A stretch of DNA of 64,000 nt from Rugamonas rivuli (GTDB lineage: Bacteria; Pseudomonadota; Gammaproteobacteria; Burkholderiales; Burkholderiaceae_D), in the NCBI RefSeq assembly GCF_009380165.1, contig NZ_WHUF01000005.1, positions 124,001 to 188,000 on the forward strand. Direction: 5' to 3'. The translations under genes were made by a program, and so were the position numbers. A model generated the notes under the pieces. That model was not told where the DNA came from and searched no databases. It saw only the letters and a list, made by a program, of their open reading frames with translations. Shown here in pieces: positions 27,236 to 36,694 of the stretch (its first letter is position 1; each line of letters starts with the position of its first letter).

Positions 27236-27577
27236 ATGGGGAAAAGCTATCCCGACCAACTTGGCGCCTGGGTTAAGCGCCGTGAAGCAGCCATGCGCGA
27301 CCATAATCTGGTCGCATTCCTGGCGGTGCGAGATGATGTCCGCGCGGCACTCGATGCCGGCTATGCAGCCAAGACCATCTGGAGCAATTTGCGCGAAGCC
27401 AAGCGCATAGAACTCAGCTACGGAGGCTTTCTACGCTACGTCCACAAATTCCTGGACGAGCCTGCAAAGGCAGGCAACAAACAGGCAAAGGGGGCAGTCT
27501 CGTCCCCCACCGTCAAGCCGACCAAACCGGCCGGCTTTGTTTTCAACTCTGCACCAAAAAAAGAGGAGCTCTTGTGA
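27236..27577 (+). CDS. traK: TraK, oriT-binding protein
   Basis: This 113-residue protein corresponds to RP4 TraK, which wraps DNA next to oriT and aids nicking. It has the conserved opening MGKSYPDQLGAWVKRREAA and the helix KTIWSNLREAKRIELSYGGF. The ATG at 27236 with AGGATGAG upstream is preferred over an in-frame codon far upstream within the repeat region. It overlaps the traL start by one base. Confidence 0.88.
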   Translation: MGKSYPDQLGAWVKRREAAMRDHNLVAFLAVRDDVRAALDAGYAAKTIWSNLREAKRIELSYGGFLRYVHKFLDEPAKAGNKQAKGAVSSPTVKPTKPAGFVFNSAPKKEELL

Positions 27578-28302
27578 TGGCCAGAATTCATATAACCCTG
27601 CAGGGAAAAGGCGGCGTCGGCAAATCGATAGTTGCCACAGTTCTCGCTCAATACATCGCAAGCAAGGCGGATAAGCCGGCATGCATCGACATCGATCCGG
27701 TCAACTCAACGTTCCACGGCTACCAGGCGCTGGACGTACAGCGCCTGCAGATCATGGAAGACGACGAGATCAATTCCCGCAAGTTCGATGCGCTAATCGA
27801 AATGCTGGCACCATTGACCAGTGCAGCGGTCATCGACAGCGGCGCCAGTTCCTTCGTACCTCTGTCGCACTACCTGATCAGCAATCAGGTCCCCTCCCTG
27901 TTGGCGGATATGGGACATGAACTGGTCGTGCACACGGTAATCACCGGCGGCCAGGCGCTGCTCGATACGGTCAGCGGCTTCGCCCATCTCACCAGCCAAT
28001 TCCCCGACGAGACGTTGTTCGTGACCTGGCTCAACCCCTACTGGGGGCCGATCGAACACGAGGGCAAGGGATTCGAGCAAATGAAAGCGTATTTGTCCAA
28101 CAAGCACCGGGTCTCGGCCATCGCACGCATCCCGCAATTGAAGGACGAAACCTACGGGCGGGACCTCGGAGACATGTTGCGGGCACGATTGACGTTTGAC
28201 GAAGCATTGGCTTTGAGCTCGCTCGCCATCATGACGCGCCAAAGGATCAAGATCATCAAAGGGCTACTGTTCAAACAACTTGACCAAGCGACGGTGATCT
28301 GA
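27577..28302 (+). CDS. traL: TraL, ParA/MinD-type ATPase
   Basis: This 241-residue protein has a deviant Walker A, QGKGGVGKS, at residues 10-18. Blocks typical of IncP TraL include CIDIDPVNSTF, ASSFVPLSHYLISNQVPSLL and TWLNPYWGPIEHEGKGFEQM. Its exact job in transfer is not settled; it has the ParA/MinD fold. AGGAG lies ten bases before the ATG at 27577; a GTG at 27574 is the alternative. It overlaps traK and traM (TGATG). Confidence 0.92.
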   Translation: MARIHITLQGKGGVGKSIVATVLAQYIASKADKPACIDIDPVNSTFHGYQALDVQRLQIMEDDEINSRKFDALIEMLAPLTSAAVIDSGASSFVPLSHYLISNQVPSLLADMGHELVVHTVITGGQALLDTVSGFAHLTSQFPDETLFVTWLNPYWGPIEHEGKGFEQMKAYLSNKHRVSAIARIPQLKDETYGRDLGDMLRARLTFDEALALSSLAIMTRQRIKIIKGLLFKQLDQATVI

Positions 28303-28736
28303 TGGCCGACCAAATCGAAGAGTTAATCCGGGAAATCGCCGCGAAGCACGGCATCGCCGTGGCTCGGGACGATCCCGTCCTCGTCCTGCAGACAATCAAC
28401 AACCGATTACTGCAAGACAGCGCGGCAGCACAGCAAGCACAACTCGATCAGTTCAAGGAAGAACTGGAAGGTGTCTCGTTACGGTGGCAAACCGATGCAA
28501 AGGATAAAGCCGAGCGCGTTGTCAACGCGGCGCTCGCTGCCAGTAAGTGCGCGATGGACCAAGTCCTGCAGGAGGGAGCCAGCGCCACGTCCAAGATTTT
28601 TCGATCCGAACTGGATAACGCGCTAGCTGCAGTATCCAACCACGCGCGCGAAGCACATCGGGCAGCGTTGCTCAATCTGATCGCTTCGTGCTTGACAACA
28701 GTTGCCGTCATAGCTGCTGTGTGGTCTTTCAAGTAA
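28302..28736 (+). CDS. traM: TraM-like protein
   Basis: This 144-residue protein resembles RP4 TraM, with the start MADQIEELIREIAAKHGIAV, a long helical coiled-coil-like centre and one C-terminal hydrophobic segment (LLNLIASCLTTVAVIAAVW). It ends the traK-L-M operon. The T6SS immunity candidate is convergent 34 bases downstream, which marks the start of cargo. Confidence 0.88.
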   Translation: MADQIEELIREIAAKHGIAVARDDPVLVLQTINNRLLQDSAAAQQAQLDQFKEELEGVSLRWQTDAKDKAERVVNAALAASKCAMDQVLQEGASATSKIFRSELDNALAAVSNHAREAHRAALLNLIASCLTTVAVIAAVWSFK

Positions 28737-28770
28737 CGCTGTGCGAATGAAGTGACGGGTCATCGCCGCT

Positions 28771-29286
28771 TTACTTTGATATCTCGTTCTGCAGTTCCAT
28801 TCCTTGAATAAACGCTTTAACGGTGTTGGTACCATCCAACTTGGCGCCGTCCTTCAATCGGAGCACCTTCGCGTTCCCACAAAAATTATTCAATTTCCCA
28901 TACAAGCAAAAATTCAACTCCCGCAATCGTTCTGCAGGTGCCGACTGCACATCATCCATGAGGGAAACATGACCCTTAGAATTTTTCGCACGAATAGACT
29001 GTACTTTCACCTCCGGTGCCGGATTCTCAAATCCAGTAGGAGCCGACTTAGGAAGGCAACTGAAGTTAAGCTGCAAAGCTTCGAGCGTAGAACCTTTGAG
29101 CAGCGGCAGCTTACAGCTCTCCACCGTACATTGCGTCGGCGTATCAGGCAGCTTCACAACGCAGGCCGGGCTATCCGGATCAAAATTGGGTATGGTCAGC
29201 TCCTGTGATGCGGACATCCCAACTTGGGGACACCCTATCGCCCCGGCACACACGACGATCAATGACAGCAGATAATTTCGTTTCAT
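28771..29286 (-). CDS. Exported immunity candidate for the adjacent T6SS effector
   Basis: This 171-residue protein has an N-terminal signal (MKRNYLLSLIVVCAGAIGC), either a lipoprotein signal with AIGC or a Sec signal cut after MSA. It has several cysteines (CVVKLP, TQCTVESCKLP, SCLPKS, NFCLYGKLNNFCG) that can form disulphides in the periplasm. It starts two bases after the effector stop and is transcribed with it. T6SS cell-wall effectors are commonly paired with a periplasmic inhibitor in this position, so I infer immunity. AAGAGG lies about seven bases before the ATG. Confidence 0.75.
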   Translation of the reverse strand: MKRNYLLSLIVVCAGAIGCPQVGMSASQELTIPNFDPDSPACVVKLPDTPTQCTVESCKLPLLKGSTLEALQLNFSCLPKSAPTGFENPAPEVKVQSIRAKNSKGHVSLMDDVQSAPAERLRELNFCLYGKLNNFCGNAKVLRLKDGAKLDGTNTVKAFIQGMELQNEISK

Positions 29287-29288
29287 AG

Positions 29289-31640
29289 CTAACCTCTTCT
29301 CGGCAAATAGCCTTCAGGGAACATCAATGTGAGATTACCCGCAGCGTCTGGAAACAGCGTCTCGGACAACAGTGCGAGCGAATACGCATAGGCCACGCAC
29401 CGTGCATCAAATCCATTCAGGGCCGTGGAATATTGATTGTTGATAGCGCCTGGAAGATTGACCGCAGCCGAAGCGCGCCAGAAACTCGGGCTTCGATAAT
29501 ATACCTTGGCCCCTTGGTTAGTTGTGACCGACACTCGTGACAGAGCATGGTCGACATCGGCATAAGACGCCATACGCAATTTCGCCCAATAGAAACCGGC
29601 GCTATCGGAAGGTGCATAACCGGAGTCCGTGGAATTTGCCATGGCGACGCCTTTGACTTCGTCCCGCCACCCGCGCATTTGCACCGTCAACTGCGGATAA
29701 TGCGTGTCGCTTAGCGTGGCATTGCTACGTTGTGCCACCGGCTGACTGGCAATAGCGCTGTATGCCTGCGACAGAGCATTCTTCAGCGTGTCCGGAACCT
29801 GCCTGCCTCGAAAACGCCAATAGTTAATAAAGTTTTCCGGATTCGTCAATTGCAAAAAGCCTCGTCCATACCACGGGGCATACCAAAGCGTAGACCCGCT
29901 GCCTTCCGACAGCACACCCAACCATTGTGTCTCCTGAATCGCGTTGCCATAGAAGGAAGCAAGCCGCAGCGGCGAATTGATGCCGTATTTACGCGTCATC
30001 CGGTTCAAGCCCACCCGCTGGCTAGCGGCCACTGAGGTCGGTGAGGCCAGATTGGTTTGCACCGCTTCCCATAAATATGTTCCCGCATGTCGGCGCATCG
30101 CATGCCGTGGCACCAGCTGTCTAAATTCATCGGCACTGAGCCACTGGCATTTTCGGAAGTGGGCAATGAATGCTTGCGGTTGAAAGTGCCAATGCGCGGC
30201 CACCAACGCGGCGGGCAGTGATGCTGCAGGCACCGTCAATGCTGCAATATGGGAGCGCAACTTGGTCCAGTCCTCACCGGTGACACCATAATCCGGATCG
30301 GCTTGCAACCACCCCCAACGCGCATCGATGCTATCGCGGTTCCACTCACTTGGAAATTTGCAAACGCATCGCGACAGCGCCATACGTACATCGGGCAACC
30401 CCATGCGCTGCTCCAATTCCTCGCGTGACAAGCGGCCATCGGCATTGGCGGCATCTTCAATCACGGCTTGCAACATCGCCGACTCCGCCCTGCTGTCCTC
30501 ATCGGTGTCATCATCAACTAACTTCCAGCCCTTCCAGCCCGGAAAATCCGCATCGCTGAATTTATGGACGCCAGCGGCGTTGAGATTCACCCAGCCAGAC
30601 TGGGTGTTACCTTGAACTCGGCGCCAATGCGGGCAATCAGTTGGCGCCAGCACCTCATTGGGCGCGTTCAGGATGCGGCCAAAGCGCAATAGTTCATACA
30701 CGGCACTAGGTGCCGGACGAGCGCTCTCCGGATAGGCGTGACTTATGTCGCTCGCTCGAGCATACAGCTCATAGTCGGCGTTCCGATCCTCGATAGGTGT
30801 GCCGATGACGGTACCGTCAGCGTTATAAGTGGTCAGCCATGCGCTACCTCGTTGCGCGGCGGCTCCATCGCCGCTGGCATAGCGTATGCCGATAATAAGA
30901 TCGGTCGATGTGGTTCCCGTCGCCTCTGCCGCCGGCGCTGTGACATTACCTGCTGGCTTGTCGGCGTACAGGTGAGCTCCAGCCGGAACATGAAAATAAA
31001 CTTCACCGAACACGGCATCATGGCGGCCGTCTGCGTTCAACGCCACCGCACCGCTGCTGCGCCCGACTAGTTTATTCAAATTGCCATCGTCACACACAAT
31101 TTCGACATGAAGGTGGTCGGCCGAACCATAGATACGGCCTGCGGCGCCCAGTTCATCCTTGCGATACAGCCGGTGCTCGGCGGCCGAAGCCGTACCTTGC
31201 GCCACTTTCAGTGCATTGCCCCGCAGGGCAGACAAGTGCACGAAGATGGAATAGAACTCCACCGTTTCGGCGTTTGCACCCGATCCGGTATCGGTGCGGT
31301 GACGGATGACAACCATGCCATCGTCAGTCCATGATGGTGAGTTGCCATAAGGGTTGTAATTCAATGGATGCGCAGCGTCGTTGACCTGCGCGGTAGGCCG
31401 CCGGGCATAAACGATCTCTCCATCTGCCACGGCGCGAACAGGTAAAACACCCGATCCCGCAGTGGGCGCATGCAGGTGGCTACCGCCATGCCAACCAAGT
31501 TTCAGGCTAACCGGAAAGCTGCCCTCCGGCACGCTGGTGCCGGGACAGTTGACGGCCGCAGCAGGCATCGCCTCAGCGATGTAATCCGCATCGCTCGCGC
31601 CGGCGGCTCGGGTTGGCAAAAATGGAGGGCTGATAATCAT
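29289..31640 (-). CDS. Two-domain peptidoglycan hydrolase, T6SS effector
   Basis: This 783-residue protein lacks a signal peptide, as T6SS cargo should. The N-terminal ~200 residues look like an M23 (LytM) metallopeptidase, with ADHLHVEI at 175-181 (HxH at 176/178) and a FVHLSAL strand. The usual H-x3-D first zinc motif is replaced by WHGGSHLHAP, so activity is uncertain. A middle region has an EF-hand-like DAANADGRLSREEL. The C-terminal part resembles the GH19/lysozyme fold: AIQETQW with Glu570 as likely acid, and GRGFLQLTNPENF at 592-604. It would cut both peptide and glycan bonds of target cells. It follows vgrG by 26 bases. Confidence 0.85.
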   Translation of the reverse strand: MIISPPFLPTRAAGASDADYIAEAMPAAAVNCPGTSVPEGSFPVSLKLGWHGGSHLHAPTAGSGVLPVRAVADGEIVYARRPTAQVNDAAHPLNYNPYGNSPSWTDDGMVVIRHRTDTGSGANAETVEFYSIFVHLSALRGNALKVAQGTASAAEHRLYRKDELGAAGRIYGSADHLHVEIVCDDGNLNKLVGRSSGAVALNADGRHDAVFGEVYFHVPAGAHLYADKPAGNVTAPAAEATGTTSTDLIIGIRYASGDGAAAQRGSAWLTTYNADGTVIGTPIEDRNADYELYARASDISHAYPESARPAPSAVYELLRFGRILNAPNEVLAPTDCPHWRRVQGNTQSGWVNLNAAGVHKFSDADFPGWKGWKLVDDDTDEDSRAESAMLQAVIEDAANADGRLSREELEQRMGLPDVRMALSRCVCKFPSEWNRDSIDARWGWLQADPDYGVTGEDWTKLRSHIAALTVPAASLPAALVAAHWHFQPQAFIAHFRKCQWLSADEFRQLVPRHAMRRHAGTYLWEAVQTNLASPTSVAASQRVGLNRMTRKYGINSPLRLASFYGNAIQETQWLGVLSEGSGSTLWYAPWYGRGFLQLTNPENFINYWRFRGRQVPDTLKNALSQAYSAIASQPVAQRSNATLSDTHYPQLTVQMRGWRDEVKGVAMANSTDSGYAPSDSAGFYWAKLRMASYADVDHALSRVSVTTNQGAKVYYRSPSFWRASAAVNLPGAINNQYSTALNGFDARCVAYAYSLALLSETLFPDAAGNLTLMFPEGYLPRRG

Positions 31641-31666
31641 GCGTCAAATAGTATTTTGCTGGAACA

Positions 31667-34510
31667 TTAGGAAGAGAAAGGGAATTTTTTGTTAGGGACA
31701 AAGTCCGCACGCGGTAATGATGGCATCGGGTATGCCAAGCGCTGCGGACCAGCGAAACTCTTCGTGCCGGCGTGGATGGTAAGCTTACCTGGGCACTGCA
31801 CCGTGATATTGCCGCCCTCAATGGTGATGTTCGCACCGCCCGCTGTCGACAAGCTGATACTCTTGGCTGCCGCCCAGTCCACACCGCCATTGGCGGTGAT
31901 AACGTTGACTTCGTCGCGCGCTTGCACCTTCAAATTGTCGGCCTGCGCCTGAATCTCCATGGCGTCCTTGGCCGCTATCAGCTGCACGCCGAAGTTGCCC
32001 TCTCCCGCTTTCACCGCGCCGCCCAGCACGCCAAACGCCTGACCGCTGTGGACGCGCATCTGGCCGCCGGTGACGAACTGGCTGTCGCCACCGCTCATCA
32101 GCGAGATCGTTTCGCCGTTGACCAACTGCACAGCCTGTCCTGCGGTGACACCAATGCCGCTCTTGCCGCTCAGCGCGATAATCGGCGAGCTGGCGTGCGG
32201 CAATTGATCATCACCCGGCGCTGTTTTCTTGCTACCAGCGTCGGCCCTGGCCGCATCAACAGTGCGGTTGCCAACCATACCCGACACCGCAGCCAGCATC
32301 GCCTTCATTGGCGCCGACTTGTCGTCCAGCGCGCTCTTATCGGCTTTGGTTGCGCCAATATGCGTAGCCAGCGCAACCGTTTCATGCGTCTTGGCCGCCT
32401 CGCTGAAGGTCTGCCCCAACTGCACTGCCTGCTTTAACAGCGCGATACCAGCCGTGTTGTCACCCATCGGCTCACGCTCGCTGGCGCTGTGGCTGATCGT
32501 ATAACTCGAAACCAGCAGCCCGGCGCCGGCACGCACCGCGCCATAAGCATCCGTGCGCAGCTCGGCGCCCTGCCCGCGCAGACTGCCGCGATAATTGTCC
32601 GCGCTATGGATCAGATGGCCCAGCGTCAACTCGCTGGCGGCGTGCGTCGAGCGCAGTTGCACGCGCCCTTGGGAATCGGTGTCGTCGAACAGCAGCTGGT
32701 TGTACCCCGTCCCGCCAAACTCCTTGCTGCGCACGCCCCACTGCGCAGCCGCGTTACCATGGCCGGCCGTATCGGCGGACGCGCCGTGCCACAAGGGACT
32801 GTTGCCCGCCGCCAGATTACCCTGCGCCGAAGGTGCATGGTCGCTGGCCGGATTGAACAGCGCAGCCTGGCTGTCGCCGCCCGCCTGTCCCGCCGGGGTC
32901 GGCGCCACGCCGCCCTCGCCCTGTCCGTTGTACAAGGCGCCGAGGATGACGGGCCGGTCGATATCGTTCTCGATGAACTGCACCAGCACTTCCTGTCCCA
33001 CGCGCGGCAGGAACTGGCTGCCCATGCCGCCGCCGGCCGAACGCTGCGCAACGCGCACCCAGCAGGTCGCGTCGCCGCTGTCCTGCCAGTGGTAGCGGAT
33101 GCGCACGCGGCCCAGCGCGTCGCAATGGAGCTCGTCCGATCCGGCCGGCTGGTCCGATCCGTCGGGACCGATGACGATGGCGCTTTGCGCGCCCGACGCG
33201 GTCGGCTTGTGATGGTTGCGGCCATCGCTGTCCGGCCGTTGCGGACGCCAGATCACATCGGCGGCGACCGCTTCAAAGCTGTTGGCGTAGCCGGTCTGCC
33301 GCGCCTGCTCGATCACCAATGCGAAATCGTCGTCATACGCCGGCGCCAATTCCTCCAGCAATTCCGGAATCGGCCCGAACAGTTCGGCCAGCCCATGCGA
33401 GGCCGGCGACGGCAGGTTGTTGACGCCAACACTGGTGACGCGCAGCACCGCATAAGCCGGAGTCTCCGCACCGTCAGCGGCAGCCAGCGGCCCCTGCGTG
33501 ACGTTGATGCGACGCCCGGCCGCCAGGGTGCGCACCGTCGAGCGCCCGCGCCATTGCTGGCTGCGCGCCTCGCGCGCCTGCATCTGCAGCAAGGCGTAGT
33601 GCTGCGCCTGGTCACCGCTTGCGTACGCATATTGTCCGGGCACATCGTAGCTTTCCAGCTGCGGCAGTTTCTTGTATTGCTGCTGGGACGGCGCACTGGC
33701 GGCGACGGCTTTGCGGGATTTGTAGTCGTAGCTCAGCAAGGTCGTCAACGTCGCCGTCACGCTACGTCTTGCCTGCAAGGCCTGTATCGTGTCCTGCTTC
33801 TCGCCGGCGCGCACACCATGGAAGCGGATGCCGCCGCCGGCTGCGCTGCTGGCATCCTCGGGCACGGCGCCGAGCTGGCTGCTGTCGGCGAACAGCACCA
33901 TGTTCAAGCCGTCTTCGGTTTCCTCGAAGCGCCAGGCCAGGCCCTCCTCGGTCAGCAGACGCAGCACGAAGTCGTAGTCGGATTCGCGGTACTGGCAGCA
34001 ATAGCTGCGTGCGGAGACGTCGGCCAGGAAGCTGTCGACCTCTTCGCTCCAGCGCCATTGCGCCAGCGGTTGATAGGCGGCGAACACCGCTTCGACGATC
34101 TCAATCACCGTCTTGTCCTGCCATACGCGGCTGTTGCGCACCTGGCTCAGGCGCCACAGCCACGGCGTCAGCCGCAGGCGGAAACGCGCCAGACCGCCTT
34201 CGCTGCCTAGCATGGCAGCCTGGGTGATGTCGCCACTGAAGGTGGTTCTGCTGCCATCTACCAGGCTCACTTCGAGGCTGGCCGGCTTACCCAGCAGCTG
34301 CGCAAGCTCCAAGTGCGCGTTGGTCGACAGCACGATAATGTCACGCGCGCCGATACCCTGCACCATGTCGTCTGCGGAAAAGGCTTCCACCAGCAAGCCT
34401 CCTGAACCCAGGTCAGCGCCATCGTCACCCAGCTTCAACGCGTACAACCGCGTGGCGCTGGAAAACTGCGCGAGGGCAGTCGTGATTTGTTCAAGTAAAG
34501 CGATACTCAT
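31667..34510 (-). CDS. vgrG: VgrG spike protein (T6SS)
   Basis: This 947-residue protein has the VgrG order: gp27/gp44-like base (for example YRESDYDFVLRLLTEEGLAW), the gp5 OB-fold with DALGRVRIRYHWQD and SQFLPRVGQEVLVQFIENDI near residues 480-530, then a DUF2345-type beta-helix tail (GKSGIGVTAGQAVQLVNG). It tips the type VI needle and carries the effector encoded next to it. No hcp, baseplate or ClpV gene occurs in the window, so it depends on a T6SS elsewhere. I prefer the ATG at 34510 (AGG eight bases upstream) over 34534. Confidence 0.93.
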   Translation of the reverse strand: MSIALLEQITTALAQFSSATRLYALKLGDDGADLGSGGLLVEAFSADDMVQGIGARDIIVLSTNAHLELAQLLGKPASLEVSLVDGSRTTFSGDITQAAMLGSEGGLARFRLRLTPWLWRLSQVRNSRVWQDKTVIEIVEAVFAAYQPLAQWRWSEEVDSFLADVSARSYCCQYRESDYDFVLRLLTEEGLAWRFEETEDGLNMVLFADSSQLGAVPEDASSAAGGGIRFHGVRAGEKQDTIQALQARRSVTATLTTLLSYDYKSRKAVAASAPSQQQYKKLPQLESYDVPGQYAYASGDQAQHYALLQMQAREARSQQWRGRSTVRTLAAGRRINVTQGPLAAADGAETPAYAVLRVTSVGVNNLPSPASHGLAELFGPIPELLEELAPAYDDDFALVIEQARQTGYANSFEAVAADVIWRPQRPDSDGRNHHKPTASGAQSAIVIGPDGSDQPAGSDELHCDALGRVRIRYHWQDSGDATCWVRVAQRSAGGGMGSQFLPRVGQEVLVQFIENDIDRPVILGALYNGQGEGGVAPTPAGQAGGDSQAALFNPASDHAPSAQGNLAAGNSPLWHGASADTAGHGNAAAQWGVRSKEFGGTGYNQLLFDDTDSQGRVQLRSTHAASELTLGHLIHSADNYRGSLRGQGAELRTDAYGAVRAGAGLLVSSYTISHSASEREPMGDNTAGIALLKQAVQLGQTFSEAAKTHETVALATHIGATKADKSALDDKSAPMKAMLAAVSGMVGNRTVDAARADAGSKKTAPGDDQLPHASSPIIALSGKSGIGVTAGQAVQLVNGETISLMSGGDSQFVTGGQMRVHSGQAFGVLGGAVKAGEGNFGVQLIAAKDAMEIQAQADNLKVQARDEVNVITANGGVDWAAAKSISLSTAGGANITIEGGNITVQCPGKLTIHAGTKSFAGPQRLAYPMPSLPRADFVPNKKFPFSS

Positions 34511-34724
34511 GTGCTTGCCTGGATAACGTTGCATCTATCATTGCTGAAGTTGCAGAATTTATTTATTGACAAGCAACATTAAACAGGACGATTTTGCTTT
34601 CAGCAAGGGCGCACGATTGAAATTGTTCTGCTTCGGCCACGTGGCTTTCTAGCGTCCACGCGTTTAGCGCTTTCGTTGAAGACGGAACTAAATGGCGTCA
34701 GACCTCGCCGTCAGCGCGCGGACC
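34511..34724 (-). other. vgrG upstream region
   Basis: About 210 bases between vgrG and the kfrB-like gene contain an AT-rich stretch near 34555-34600 that probably holds the leftward vgrG promoter. I see no gene and no clear operator. Confidence 0.35.
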
Positions 34725-35069
34725 TTACCGTTTGACGCCCCGGCCGCGATTGACACCTTCCTGAGCCGCTGTACCCTGATTGGCGTCATACCGAATAGCG
34801 GCATGAGTTCCAATCGCTGGCAATTTCGAAAAATCATGGGCTGAGTGACGAATGCAGATTTTGCCTACCTGCTGGTAGAGATGCTCCTGATCGCAGTGCA
34901 GCACGACGCCATCGTAGGTCTTGTCCTTACTGGCAGGAACAGCCGCGCTAAGATTGTAGATGCCGGGCTGAAGTTGACCGGCCTTGCCAACTTTGGTGGT
35001 GGTCCATTGATTGTCGAACTCGCTCTGGACTATACGCTGCCCATTCATCACTAATATGCGTTGCTTCAT
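34725..35069 (-). CDS. kfrB: KfrB-like plasmid protein
   Basis: This 114-residue protein begins MKQRILVMNGQRIVQSEFDN and contains QPGIYNLSAAVPASKDKTYDG, HLYQQVGKICIRHS and a final IGTHAAIRYD. All resemble KfrB, which forms part of the KfrA-KfrB-KfrC localisation set of IncP plasmids. No kfrA or kfrC homologue is visible. The cargo vgrG module lies just downstream, so insertion here probably removed part of the kfr cluster. Confidence 0.75.
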   Translation of the reverse strand: MKQRILVMNGQRIVQSEFDNQWTTTKVGKAGQLQPGIYNLSAAVPASKDKTYDGVVLHCDQEHLYQQVGKICIRHSAHDFSKLPAIGTHAAIRYDANQGTAAQEGVNRGRGVKR

Positions 35070-35190
35070 TACCTACGTCCCCGCTTAAGGATCGTCATGT
35101 GGCCAGTCCTTTTCATCATCGGGACATGCGCCAAGGATAGAGGCGGCATGGCCCGATTCAAAATCTGTATACAATGGTTCTCATGCATTT

Positions 35191-36204
35191 TTAGCCCTCC
35201 ACCAACGCTATGAGCTGAACGTCGATAAGATCGACCTCCACCAACGCGCAATCGTCGTCGTACCGCAACCAGGCCTTGCCCGCAGAAGAAGGGCGTCGCC
35301 GAACCAGGAGCCGCCCTTCCCTGCCTTGATGCCGTATCGCCAGCACCGGATTCACCCACGGCAAAGACTGTGACATCCCTGATCCGTCACTCGCATCATT
35401 TTGCTTTCCGGCGATCACAAACAACGGCGCGTCTCCCTCCGTTGCACCGGAAGGCTGACGTCGTTCCAGCTTTTGCTCAATGAATGCTCGCAGCATGCGC
35501 ACGGAACTTCTTGTCACTTCCTGCGTTTCATCCGCCAGCCAGACCGACACGTCAGCCGGTGCCTTGCGATGAACGAATATCAATTCGTTGACCAAGGTGA
35601 CGTCGCGCACGCGCCCCGTGTTGAAGGCTGCCGCAATCGCTTCCGGCAGGTCTAGCAGCGCCGCGTGTTGCGTAACGAACGCCGCAGACTTGCTGATTTG
35701 CCGGGCGATTTCTCCCTTGCGCAGACCCTTCGCCAGTTCGCGGCCAATGTAGTCGGCGATTTCTCGCGCCGTCAGTTCATTACGATGCAGGTTTTCGACA
35801 ACCTGGTCGGCCTGGCTATAATTCGAGTCAATGAAACCGGGAATGTGCGTCAACCCGGCCAGACGCGACGCACGGAAGCGACGGGCGCCGTGATTGATCA
35901 GAAAACGTCCAGGGATGTCAAAGTTCGGACGCACGGAGATAGGCGTCTTCACGCCGCGCAGCAGGATCGCGGCGGAGAGCTCGGTGAGACTTGATGGGGA
36001 AAAGCCTGGATTATTTTTCGTACGCGGCTGAAGGGGGTCTTCATCGATCAGGTCGAGCCGTAGCATGAGCGGCCCACCATGTGCCGTCTCTGCCGTTGGC
36101 GATCCCTCTTTGCCAGCCACGATGTCACCTCTACCCGCCGAACGGGCCGGCAGCTTTCGCAGCACGGCATTAGGGCCGCGTCGTTCTTTGATAGCGCCGG
36201 TCAT
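35191..36204 (-). CDS. korB: KorB, ParB-family repressor and partition protein
   Basis: This 337-residue protein has the ParB/KorB order. A basic N-terminus is followed by the CTPase/ParB box (INHGARRFRASRLAGL), then an HTH operator-binding domain starting LRKGEIARQISKSAAFVTQH. A linker leads to a C-terminal dimerisation domain rich in beta strands (WLRYDDDCALVEVDLIDVQLI). KorB binds TTTAGC-N-GCTAAA; three such sites occur in this element. In RK2 the ParA partner IncC is encoded just upstream; here the upstream gene is a KleE-like protein and no incC is found. The ATG at 36204 lacks a strong ribosome site. Confidence 0.9.
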   Translation of the reverse strand: MTGAIKERRGPNAVLRKLPARSAGRGDIVAGKEGSPTAETAHGGPLMLRLDLIDEDPLQPRTKNNPGFSPSSLTELSAAILLRGVKTPISVRPNFDIPGRFLINHGARRFRASRLAGLTHIPGFIDSNYSQADQVVENLHRNELTAREIADYIGRELAKGLRKGEIARQISKSAAFVTQHAALLDLPEAIAAAFNTGRVRDVTLVNELIFVHRKAPADVSVWLADETQEVTRSSVRMLRAFIEQKLERRQPSGATEGDAPLFVIAGKQNDASDGSGMSQSLPWVNPVLAIRHQGREGRLLVRRRPSSAGKAWLRYDDDCALVEVDLIDVQLIALVEG

Positions 36205-36254
36205 CTAAAAAAATCCGTCATGCTACTCCCTGAAGAGACCGAACCTTATGTCGT

Positions 36255-36575
36255 TCATTTAGGTGACGCCGGTACTACTAACAAGATCACGTAAACCAAG
36301 ACGCCCAAAAACAAAATGTGCAAAAAAGCCGCAAAACTTGCCCAGCCGCTGAGAAAAGCCATACGGAGGACTTGGACAATCAAATCTGCGCACAGCAGCC
36401 ATCGCAAAATTGGCCAGGTGCAGATCGCCACAAACACAATCACGCCAGCAAGTATCTGGATGATTAGATTTTCGCTCAGGGCAGACCTCGGTTTGCTGGC
36501 ATCAGCCTTGCGGGGCGCATAAGTTTGTCGGGCACGCATTCTGGGCTGCGTCGGAAATTGAAAGATCCTTCCCAT
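36255..36575 (-). CDS. kleE: KleE-like membrane protein
   Basis: This 106-residue protein has a short basic start (MGRIFQFPTQPRMRARQ) and two or three hydrophobic segments in the C-terminal two thirds (IIQILAGVIVFVAICTWPIL, FLHILFLGVLVYVILLVV). Layout and context resemble KleE of the RK2 central control operon. GAGGGAGAGG precedes the ATG. A KorB operator lies 120 bases upstream of the start. Confidence 0.6.
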   Translation of the reverse strand: MGRIFQFPTQPRMRARQTYAPRKADASKPRSALSENLIIQILAGVIVFVAICTWPILRWLLCADLIVQVLRMAFLSGWASFAAFLHILFLGVLVYVILLVVPASPK

Positions 36576-36694
36576 GGCCCTCTCCCTCGTCAGTTTTTTT
36601 GCAGCGTCAGAGCCATCCTCACACCGTCAGACATCCACGCTTTGATCAGCATCAAAGGGCAGCGCTGCGTCGCCGGTCGACGGCTGGCGAATGT

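Noticed and set aside
32489-34210. Rightward 573-codon frame inside vgrG
   Set aside because: Antisense shadow of a GC-rich gene with arginine- and histidine-rich translation; vgrG is clearly coding on the other strand.
35069-35359. Leftward 96-codon frame between kfrB and korB
   Set aside because: It overlaps the korB 3' end in another frame and has low-complexity composition; no support for translation.
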